NCBI GenBank assembly: GCA_009693785.1
Contig: SHWP01000034.1
Location: 1-40,297 of the forward strand
Direction of reading: 5' to 3'
Origin: Rhodospirillaceae bacterium
GTDB lineage: Bacteria; Pseudomonadota; Alphaproteobacteria; Rhodospirillales; Rhodospirillaceae
Length of the DNA: 40,297 nucleotides
Position numbers and translations under genes: made by a program. Below are positions 34,409 through 40,297 of the stretch, in pieces; position 1 is the first letter of the stretch; each line of letters begins with the position of its first letter. The notes under the pieces were generated by a model, which had not been told where the DNA came from, searched no databases, and saw only the letters and a list, made by a program, of their open reading frames with translations.

Positions 34409-37240
34409 TTAGGCCGCTGCCGAGGTCGGCAGCGTATCGACCGCTTCGGAACACCGCTCGCACACACCGGGATGTTTATGCTTGCCGACATCGGGCAGCA
34501 CCTTCCAACACCGTGCGCATTTGTTGCCCGATGCCAGCTCGATTTTAGCGCCCACGCCAGGAACGTCGGGCACGGCATAAGCCTCTACTGGCACGGCACC
34601 GGCGCGCATCGTGATCGCCGAGGTAATGCAAACATCATCCATGGGCACATCGGCCAAAATGGCAATCGTCTCAGCAGGCGCGAAGACATGCGGATGGGCC
34701 TGCAATGACGCGCCCATGCGCTTAGCCGCGCGTTCGACCTCAATCGCCCCTGTGACAACCCGGCGCACATCGCGCACGGCTTGCCACTTCGTGGCGAGAG
34801 CATCATTGCGCCAAGCCTCGGGGATATCTATGAACGTCTGCAAGTGAACCGATGTATCCTCACCTGGATGGCGGGCGAGCCAAGCCTCCTCTGCCGTGAA
34901 ACAGATAAACGGCGCAAGCCATGTCACCAAGCAGGCGTAAGCCGTGTCCAACACCGTTCGGCACGCACGCCTGCGCGCCGAGGTGGGCGCATCGCAATAC
35001 AGCGCGTCTTTGCGCACATCGAAGTAAAACGCCGAAAGGTCCAAGGCACAGAAGTTATGCAGTTCGTTGAACAAGCCATGAAAATCATACGAGGTGCAGG
35101 CGCTACGGATTTTCTTATCGAGCTGCCATAACCGGTGCAGCACATAGCGTTCCAACTCGGGCATCTCGGCGGCAGCGATGCGTTCAGTGGCATCGAAGCC
35201 GCTGAGATTGCCCAGCAAATACCGCAGCGTGTTGCGCAAACGGCGGTAAAGATCGCCCATCTGCTTGAGGATGTTCGGGCCGATGGACAGATCTTGCGAG
35301 TAATCCGACGCCACCACCCACAAGCGCAGAATATCGGCGCCTGATTGCTGCGTGACGTCTTGCGGCGAGACCACATTGCCCAGCGACTTCGACATCTTGC
35401 GGCTTTGCTCGTCGAGCACAAAGCCATGCGTCAGCACTGCATCGAAGGGTGCCCGGCCGCGCGTACCGCAGGATTCAAGTAACGAGGTATGGAACCAACC
35501 GCGGTGCTGGTCTGAGCCTTCAAGATAAAGGTCGGCTGGCCATTTCAATTCGGGGCGCTGTTCCAACACGAAGGAATGGGTGGAGCCGGAATCAAACCAC
35601 ACCTCGACGATGTCGGTGACTTGCGTCCACTCCGAAGCAGTATAGCCATTGCCAAGGAAACGCTCGGGCGGCGATGTAATCCAAGCATCCGCCCCTTCGG
35701 ACTCTACGGCTTGAGCGACACGCTCGAACACCGCGGGGTTTTTCAAGATATCCCCGGTCTTTTTATTGACGAACAACGTGATCGGCACACCCCATTGGCG
35801 CTGGCGCGAGATGCACCAATCGGGCCTGCTTTCGACCATTGAATAAATGCGGTTGCGGCCTTGGGCAGGTACCCATTGTGTGGCGTCGATGGCCGCCAAC
35901 GCTTTATGGCGCAAACCGTTGGTCTCCATTGAGATGAACCATTGCGGCGTATTACGGAAGATCAGCGGCGCCTTCGAGCGCCATGAATGCGGATAGCTGT
36001 GCGTGAGCTTGCCGTGGGCCAAAAGCGCGCCGACGTCTTGCAATGCAGCGACAACTTTGGGCGCGACTTTGAAGACATGCTCGCCCGCAAACAGCGGCAC
36101 ACTGGCAACATATAAGCCATCGCCATTGACCGTATCGGGTGTGGGAATGTTTTTGGTGCGACATAGTTCGTAGTCATCTTCGCCATGCCCGGGCGCCATG
36201 TGGACAAAGCCGGTGCCTTGCTCGGTGGTCACGAAAGCGCCTGCGAACATGGGCACGTCGAAATCGTAGCCTTTGCCATGCCAGGGGTGCTTGCATACCG
36301 TGCCAAGGAATTTATCGCCCTTGAGTTTGGCGACGATGGCATGTTCAGCAATGCCAGCCACCTTGAGCATCTCAGCCAACAGTGCTTCAGCTACGGCGAA
36401 ACGTTCGCCAACTTTAGCCAGGCTTTTTTCTGCCACCGCCTTTACTTCGATCACGACATAATCGAGCCCGTCGCCATATGCGATGGCGCGATTGCCCGGC
36501 AGCGTCCAAGGTGTCGTGGTCCAGATGACGATGCTATGGCCCTGAAGCTCGGCCACCGCCGTGCGCTGAATGGGAAAGCGCACCCACACCGTTGTCGAGG
36601 TATGATCGTCGTATTCCACTTCGGCATCGGCCAAAGCGGTTTTTTCGACCACCGACCACAACACCGGCTTGGCGCCGCGATAGAGGCTGCCATTCAAGGC
36701 AAACTTCGCCACCTCGCGTACGATGGCCGCCTCGGCCTTGAAGGCCATCGTGGTGTAAGGGTTGTCCCAATCGCCCGTGATGCCCAGGCGCTTGAATTCC
36801 TCTTTCTGCACCGCGATCCACTTCTCGGCGAACTCGCGGCACTGACGCCGGAATTCCACCACCGGCACGGCGTCTTTGCTTTTGCCCTTGGCGCGGTACT
36901 CTTCCTCGATCTTCCATTCGATCGGCAAGCCGTGGCAGTCCCAACCGGGCACATAGGGCGCATCGAAACCCATCATTTGGCGCGCGCGCACGATCACATC
37001 TTTCAGAATTTTGTTCAGCGCATGGCCGATGTGGAGGTTGCCATTGGCATAGGGCGGACCATCGTGAAGCACGAATTTCGGGCGGCCTTTGGCGGTCTCG
37101 CGTAGACGCTGATAAAGGTTCATCTTCGCCCACCGCTCCAACAGCTTGGGCTCAAGCTGGGGCAACCCCGCTTTCATGGGAAAGTCGGTGGCGGGCAGAA
37201 AAACGGTAGGCCTGTAATCAGGCAAGGTTTCAGTGGTCAT
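34409..37240 (-). CDS. ileS: Isoleucyl-tRNA synthetase
   Basis: The 943-residue class I synthetase charges tRNA-Ile. HIGH is in NGNLHIGHAL (70-73), and KMSKS at about 615-619 is in SRKMSKSLGNV. The editing domain (CP1) lies between, with WTTTPWTLPGNRA and GTGFVHMAPGHGEDDY. The C-terminal zinc-binding part has CARCW and CERC. It is the first gene of ileS-lspA-bamF. The 248 bases upstream hold overlapping hairpins and the promoter of the divergent TA module. Confidence 0.98.
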   Translation of the reverse strand: MTTETLPDYRPTVFLPATDFPMKAGLPQLEPKLLERWAKMNLYQRLRETAKGRPKFVLHDGPPYANGNLHIGHALNKILKDVIVRARQMMGFDAPYVPGWDCHGLPIEWKIEEEYRAKGKSKDAVPVVEFRRQCREFAEKWIAVQKEEFKRLGITGDWDNPYTTMAFKAEAAIVREVAKFALNGSLYRGAKPVLWSVVEKTALADAEVEYDDHTSTTVWVRFPIQRTAVAELQGHSIVIWTTTPWTLPGNRAIAYGDGLDYVVIEVKAVAEKSLAKVGERFAVAEALLAEMLKVAGIAEHAIVAKLKGDKFLGTVCKHPWHGKGYDFDVPMFAGAFVTTEQGTGFVHMAPGHGEDDYELCRTKNIPTPDTVNGDGLYVASVPLFAGEHVFKVAPKVVAALQDVGALLAHGKLTHSYPHSWRSKAPLIFRNTPQWFISMETNGLRHKALAAIDATQWVPAQGRNRIYSMVESRPDWCISRQRQWGVPITLFVNKKTGDILKNPAVFERVAQAVESEGADAWITSPPERFLGNGYTASEWTQVTDIVEVWFDSGSTHSFVLEQRPELKWPADLYLEGSDQHRGWFHTSLLESCGTRGRAPFDAVLTHGFVLDEQSRKMSKSLGNVVSPQDVTQQSGADILRLWVVASDYSQDLSIGPNILKQMGDLYRRLRNTLRYLLGNLSGFDATERIAAAEMPELERYVLHRLWQLDKKIRSACTSYDFHGLFNELHNFCALDLSAFYFDVRKDALYCDAPTSARRRACRTVLDTAYACLVTWLAPFICFTAEEAWLARHPGEDTSVHLQTFIDIPEAWRNDALATKWQAVRDVRRVVTGAIEVERAAKRMGASLQAHPHVFAPAETIAILADVPMDDVCITSAITMRAGAVPVEAYAVPDVPGVGAKIELASGNKCARCWKVLPDVGKHKHPGVCERCSEAVDTLPTSAAA

Positions 37241-37271
37241 GGAGCAAGTCGTCCCGGGCTAGGGCGTGGGC

Positions 37272-37309
37272 AAAAAAGGGGTATCCCCATTCTTTAAGCA
37301 AGAATGGGG
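37272..37309 (-). promoter_or_regulatory. Overlapping hairpins in the ileS leader, one followed by T6
   Basis: CCCCATTCTT (37285-37294) and AAGAATGGGG (37300-37309) form a perfect 10-base stem with a 5-base loop. On the minus strand GGGG (37285-37288) can instead pair with CCCC (37278-37281) across ATA, and this short stem is followed by TTTTTT (37272-37277). The two stems share bases, so they exclude each other, and both lie 32-70 bases before the ileS ATG. This could be a terminator or a simple attenuator of minus-strand transcription. No T-box or peptide leader was seen. Confidence 0.4.
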
Positions 37310-37443
37310 TCGCTAATTCGCTCCAAGGCGACGATGACACCGGGCTCGTTCATAGGCCGGGTGTGTAACAGGGGCTTTGCAGGCCTTCAATGGGCCCATC
37401 CCGATGAAGCTGATCTCGATAGCTCCATGGCATTGTATATTTA

Positions 37444-37482
37444 TATAATATCATATAGATATTCTATAGATATCTATAAGGA
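37444..37482 (+). promoter_or_regulatory. AT-rich promoter/operator of the mazE-mazF module
   Basis: TATAAT at 37444-37449 is a candidate -10. The perfect 14-base palindrome TATAGATATCTATA occupies 37465-37478, and a near-copy, TATAGATATTCTATA, lies at 37454-37468, overlapping it. AAGGA at 37478-37482, 6 bases before the ATG, is the ribosome binding site. The region is far more AT-rich than its surroundings. Such palindromes suit autorepression by an AbrB-fold antitoxin, which is an inference. Confidence 0.5.
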
Positions 37483-37488
37483 TTTCCC

Positions 37489-37731
37489 ATGCAAGTACAA
37501 GTGAGCCAATGGGGCAATAGCCTAGGCATCCGAATACCTAAAGACATTGCCTCGAGAATTGGGTTGACCGACGGGGCCCGCGTTGAGGTGGCAATCGAAG
37601 GCAACCGCATTGTCATTTCCCCTGACCGGCCTGTGTATGCCTTGGATGAACTGCTGAAGGGGATGACACCACAAGCAATGCACTCAGCATTCGACTGGGG
37701 CCCTGACATCGGCCGGGAGGATGTGGTTTGA
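37489..37731 (+). CDS. mazE: MazE-type antitoxin (AbrB/SpoVT fold)
   Basis: The 80-residue product begins MQVQVSQWGNSLGIRIPKDIA, the swapped-hairpin DNA-binding motif of MazE/AbrB. VEVAIEGNRIVISP completes the fold at about 30-45. The C-terminal half, unstructured in related antitoxins, would wrap the toxin. AAGGA precedes the ATG. Its stop overlaps the toxin start by TTGA. It neutralises the mRNA interferase and probably represses its own operon through the upstream palindromes. Confidence 0.92.
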   Translation: MQVQVSQWGNSLGIRIPKDIASRIGLTDGARVEVAIEGNRIVISPDRPVYALDELLKGMTPQAMHSAFDWGPDIGREDVV

Positions 37732-38111
37732 GCGGCCTGGCTGATGCAGCCAGCGGCTTCGATCCGAACGGCTATAACCCTGAAGCTGGTGATCTGATCT
37801 GGACCGATTTTGACCCACGCCGGGGCCGGGATCAAAGTGGCCGACGGCCAGCTTTGGTCGTGTCACCCCAAGCATTTTTCGTGGCGAGCCGATTTGCTAT
37901 CGTTTGCCCGATCACGCCGCAAGTTCGACCATTCGCTTCGAGTGTCGTTTTGCCAGCAGGGCTTTCAATCTCTGGCGAAATTCTGACAAGCCATGTACGC
38001 AGCATCGATACGCTCGTCCGCGACATTGCATTCTCTGGTAGCCGCGTTTCGCCAACCATTCTAGCGGAAGTAAGAGCCAAGCTTGCGGCCCTCATCGGGC
38101 TGACAGGCTAA
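37728..38111 (+). CDS. mazF: MazF/PemK-type mRNA interferase toxin
   Basis: The 127-residue product begins at a TTG that overlaps the antitoxin stop. The segment GDLIWTDFDPRRGRDQSGRRPALVVSP is the typical MazF N-terminal sequence, with the Arg of the active site in RRPALVVSP. ITPQVRP and LTSHVRSID are the later conserved strands. The family cuts mRNA at short sequences, and its activity is held in check by MazE. About 15 extra residues precede the core, compared with usual MazF. It converges with ribF, 7 bases between stops. Confidence 0.91.
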   Translation: MSGLADAASGFDPNGYNPEAGDLIWTDFDPRRGRDQSGRRPALVVSPQAFFVASRFAIVCPITPQVRPFASSVVLPAGLSISGEILTSHVRSIDTLVRDIAFSGSRVSPTILAEVRAKLAALIGLTG

Positions 38112-38118
38112 GGCCGCA

Positions 38119-39105
38119 TCACACCGCCACATAGGGTGCAGGTACGGGGGAAAATTCGCGCGCTTTCAACAGGCCCCTTGCGGTCTCACAGTCTTTGCCG
38201 ATCTGGGCCTTGATGGCCTCAAGTCCGTCGAACTTCATCTCGGGGCGGATGTAGTCGATCAACGCCACGCGCAAATGCTTTTGATACAGGTCTTCGTTGA
38301 AATCAAAGATATGGACCTCCAACAACACGTCTTTTTTGTCGAAGGTGGGCCGGTAGCCGAAGTTGGCCACCGCGTCGTGCCAGACGGTTTGCCCGCCGCG
38401 ATCAATGCCTGCCCTAACCGCGTAAACGCCGCGTTTGGGGTGCAGATAGTCACGATGCGGAATATTGGCCGTTGGAAACCCCATGAAGCGGCCACGCTGG
38501 TCGCCATGCTCGACCCTGCCCTCGATCTCCCAATAGCGCCCAAGTAACCGGGCCGCCTCAAGGCAGCGTCCGTCTTTTAAGAAATTGCGGATGTTGGACG
38601 ACGAGTAGCGCGTGCTCGACCCATTGGCTGCGTCGCGCTTTTCGGCCACTGCCGTGACGCCAAAATTATGTTTGCGCGCCATATCGTGGAGCAGGCCAAC
38701 ATTGCCGCCGCGACCGCGCCCAAACACATAGTCGAACCCGACGACAACATGACTGATGCCCAGCCCCTCGACCAGAATCTCTTCGATGAAGACCTCCCCG
38801 GTGCGCTGCGAGAACTCACGATCGAAGGTCTGCACATAGAGAAAATCGACGCCCATGACCTCGATCAAACGGGCCTTGATGCGAAAGGGGCTGAGGCGGA
38901 ACGGCTCTTGCTCGGGTTTGAAAAACAAGCGCGGGTGAGGCTCGAAAGTCATGACGGCGGCCGGGACGTTTTTTGATCGCGCGAGGCGCACCGCCTCACC
39001 GATCACGGCTTGGTGGCCCAGATGCAGCCCATCGAAATTGCCAAGGGCGATGACGCCCCCCTTCAGGGTAGCTGGAATCTCTCCGAAATAACGAATGAGC
39101 CGCAT
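38119..39105 (-). CDS. ribF: Bifunctional riboflavin kinase/FAD synthetase RibF
   Basis: The 328-residue product makes FMN from riboflavin and FAD from FMN. The N-terminal FAD synthetase has GNFDGLHLGHQAVI at about 23-36 and the downstream YSSSNIR-like RYSSSNIRNFL. The C-terminal flavokinase has GFPTANI and VAGKR-type HPKRGVYAV. It starts 12 bases after the MaoC gene. In many relatives ribF is directly followed by ileS, but here the TA pair lies between. Confidence 0.96.
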   Translation of the reverse strand: MRLIRYFGEIPATLKGGVIALGNFDGLHLGHQAVIGEAVRLARSKNVPAAVMTFEPHPRLFFKPEQEPFRLSPFRIKARLIEVMGVDFLYVQTFDREFSQRTGEVFIEEILVEGLGISHVVVGFDYVFGRGRGGNVGLLHDMARKHNFGVTAVAEKRDAANGSSTRYSSSNIRNFLKDGRCLEAARLLGRYWEIEGRVEHGDQRGRFMGFPTANIPHRDYLHPKRGVYAVRAGIDRGGQTVWHDAVANFGYRPTFDKKDVLLEVHIFDFNEDLYQKHLRVALIDYIRPEMKFDGLEAIKAQIGKDCETARGLLKAREFSPVPAPYVAV

Positions 39106-39117
39106 AATAGAAGCAAT

Positions 39118-39567
39118 CTAACCGCGCACCGGAACCATGAGGGTCGCATCGCCATCGATCACGACTTTATCGCCCACCAGGCACTGAGTCTTGAAGGTGA
39201 CGAATTTTTTTTCGGGAATTTGGCCGGTGACTTCGACCCGGGCTGTCACGGTATCTCCAATCTTCACGGGCGCTTTGAACTTTAGGTTCTGGGCCACATA
39301 GATCGACCCTGGACCCGGCATGATCGTGCCGAACACCGCCGAGATGAACCCCACCGACAGCATCCCATGGGCAATGCGTTGCTTAAACATGGTGGTGGCA
39401 GCGTAGGCGGCGTCCAGGTGTACCGGATTGGTATCGCCCGAAATTTCGGCAAATTTGACAATATCGGCCTCGGTCACGGTCTTCGTGAATGTGGCCGAAA
39501 GACCTGTCTTGAGGTCCTCGAAGAAATAGGGCTTGGTCTCGGCGCTAGATTGAGCGGCAGCAGCCAT
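39118..39567 (-). CDS. MaoC-like (R)-specific enoyl-CoA hydratase (PhaJ type)
   Basis: The start at 39567 is chosen for AGGAAAG 5 bases upstream. A longer frame from ATG 39591 is possible. The product of 149 residues has the hot-dog fold with catalytic Asp and His in SGDTNPVHLD, and AHGMLSVGFISAVFG. It likely hydrates trans-2-enoyl-CoA to (R)-3-hydroxyacyl-CoA, linking fatty acid oxidation to polyhydroxyalkanoate or other pathways. It is probably transcribed with ribF. Confidence 0.93.
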   Translation of the reverse strand: MAAAAQSSAETKPYFFEDLKTGLSATFTKTVTEADIVKFAEISGDTNPVHLDAAYAATTMFKQRIAHGMLSVGFISAVFGTIMPGPGSIYVAQNLKFKAPVKIGDTVTARVEVTGQIPEKKFVTFKTQCLVGDKVVIDGDATLMVPVRG

Positions 39568-39606
39568 GCGATGATCTTTCCTGGTCGTCATGAAGGGAAC
39601 TCGAAA

Positions 39607-39984
39607 GTGGCGGGGAAACAAACAGTTCCGCACTCACTGGTCAAGGTGGCAGGGCTTATATCCGCCATGCTTGCTTTGACGCTTATTGGTTGCGCCGATA
39701 CCGGATGGCGTCATGCACAACGCAACGCCTCCGAGCAGAGCGCCGATCGCAAGGCCTGCGAACACGATGCCGAGGCAGATGCCCTGGCCACCAAAAATAC
39801 CACGCGAGGCGCCTATAGCGCTGACAACTCACGCTCGAACCCCATGCCTGGACGCGATGCGCGAGGACCAACACCGCTTGAGTTTCATGACAAAGCTGAA
39901 CTGAGTGTGAGCTACGATAAATCGTTCGCACGTTGCATGAGAGCCAAGGGCTACGTGCAAGGCCATCCGGCCGACCGCAGTTAA
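39607..39984 (+). CDS. Small lipoprotein of unknown function
   Basis: The start is taken at GTG 39607, with AAGGGA upstream, giving 125 residues. A GTG 39 bases downstream is an alternative. The hydrophobic segment VAGLISAMLALTLIGC ends in a clear lipobox (LIGC), so the mature protein is lipid-anchored. The rest is hydrophilic and charged, with no recognised domain, and includes a second Cys pair (KACEHD and RCMRAKGY). It is divergent from the MaoC gene with 39 bases between. Confidence 0.7.
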   Translation: MAGKQTVPHSLVKVAGLISAMLALTLIGCADTGWRHAQRNASEQSADRKACEHDAEADALATKNTTRGAYSADNSRSNPMPGRDARGPTPLEFHDKAELSVSYDKSFARCMRAKGYVQGHPADRS

Positions 39985-40001
39985 AGGCCAAGGCGAATAC
40001 C

Positions 40002-40297
40002 ATGGCGATCCGCAGGCTTGATTCCCTCGGTTATCAGTTAGGTTTGTTGAACCGCAATTACGACAAGCGCTTGCAAGATGCGCTGGCACCACTTGGGGTA
40101 GCGCCAGGTCAGTTCCCTGCCCTTGTGATGCTGTTTCAGAAAGATGGCCTAACACAGGCCGAACTTTGCCGCCGGATCGGGGTCGAACAACCCACCATGG
40201 CCAACACACTCGCCCGCATGGAGCGCGATGGCCTCATTCGCCGGGAGGTCGATTCCGCCGATAAGCGCCGCTCCTTTATATATCTCACACCAAAATC
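40002..40297 (+). CDS. MarR-family transcriptional regulator, N-terminal part (3' truncated)
   Basis: ATG 40002 opens a frame that runs to the window end (98 codons). LGYQLGLLNRNYDKRLQDAL is the dimerisation helix pair. DGLTQAELCRRIGVEQPTMA and NTLARMERDGLIRR make up the winged helix-turn-helix, and DKRRSFIYLT is the wing. MarR proteins act as dimers that often respond to small molecules. The target is unknown. The stop codon is beyond the window. Confidence 0.92.
   Translation, partial: MAIRRLDSLGYQLGLLNRNYDKRLQDALAPLGVAPGQFPALVMLFQKDGLTQAELCRRIGVEQPTMANTLARMERDGLIRREVDSADKRRSFIYLTPK

Noticed and set aside
36185..37105. A 306-codon plus-strand open frame inside ileS.
   Set aside because: It lies wholly antisense to the conserved catalytic region of ileS. 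High-GC coding DNA often leaves such frames open.

Overview
The window reads as chromosomal DNA of an alphaproteobacterium with a moderately high GC content (by eye high-50s percent). Several features point to that class. There are DUF3035/BamF-like, RsmE, proteobacterial-type GshA and GNAT/UbiA neighbours, and an ileS-lspA-bamF block with ribF and a MaoC hydratase upstream. A paired M16 protease set is present, and MutL carries the nuclease motif. There is also an intergenic palindromic repeat of the GTCAT..CCCGGCTTGACCGGG type, common in this class. The genus cannot be fixed from sequence reading alone. I see no rRNA, tRNA, CRISPR array, prophage or complete insertion sequence. The first gene lacks its 5' end and the last its 3' end.

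Left part (1-9888). The 3' end of a beta-CASP RNA nuclease gene converges on a chorismate mutase-like gene that follows gshA and rsmE. Divergent from rsmE are ubiA and a GNAT acetyltransferase. They are followed by a convergent GAF/HD-GYP cyclic-di-GMP phosphodiesterase, then ubiD and pmbA. UbiA and UbiD are two steps of ubiquinone ring modification.

Middle part (9896-22829). A small membrane protein gene is followed by an LPLAT-like acyltransferase (DUF374) and lpxK (lipid A kinase), with no waaA between the last two. Facing them are an M23 peptidase and xseA. An alpha/beta hydrolase lies divergent from purD, and a DUF2817 peptidase follows purD. Next are a frame-broken secreted protein, tadA, a lytic transglycosylase, a class I amidotransferase-type hydrolase, an rRNA pseudouridine synthase, rsmD and a frame-broken methyltransferase-like gene. 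Both frame breaks sit exactly on homopolymer runs.

Right part (22931-40297). Most genes are on the minus strand and look like an old housekeeping block. In transcription order it runs maoC-ribF, ileS-lspA-bamF, M16-M16, a RutA-like monooxygenase, pgi and mutL. Foreign-looking pieces interrupt it. A MazE/MazF toxin-antitoxin pair on the opposite strand, with an AT-rich palindromic promoter, lies between ribF and ileS. A plus-strand pair lies between bamF and the M16 genes: a membrane-domain/HSL-hydrolase fusion plus a two-domain VOC protein. An interspersed repeat lies beside the monooxygenase gene. A small lipoprotein gene and the start of a MarR regulator close the window.

The most unusual items are the polytopic-membrane/HSL-hydrolase fusion with its VOC partner, the HD-GYP protein with about 120 extra residues inside its catalytic domain, the two homopolymer frame breaks, the TA insertion, the overlapping hairpins ahead of ileS, and an alpha/beta hydrolase lacking the expected catalytic histidine. 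No obviously new multi-gene defence system was found.
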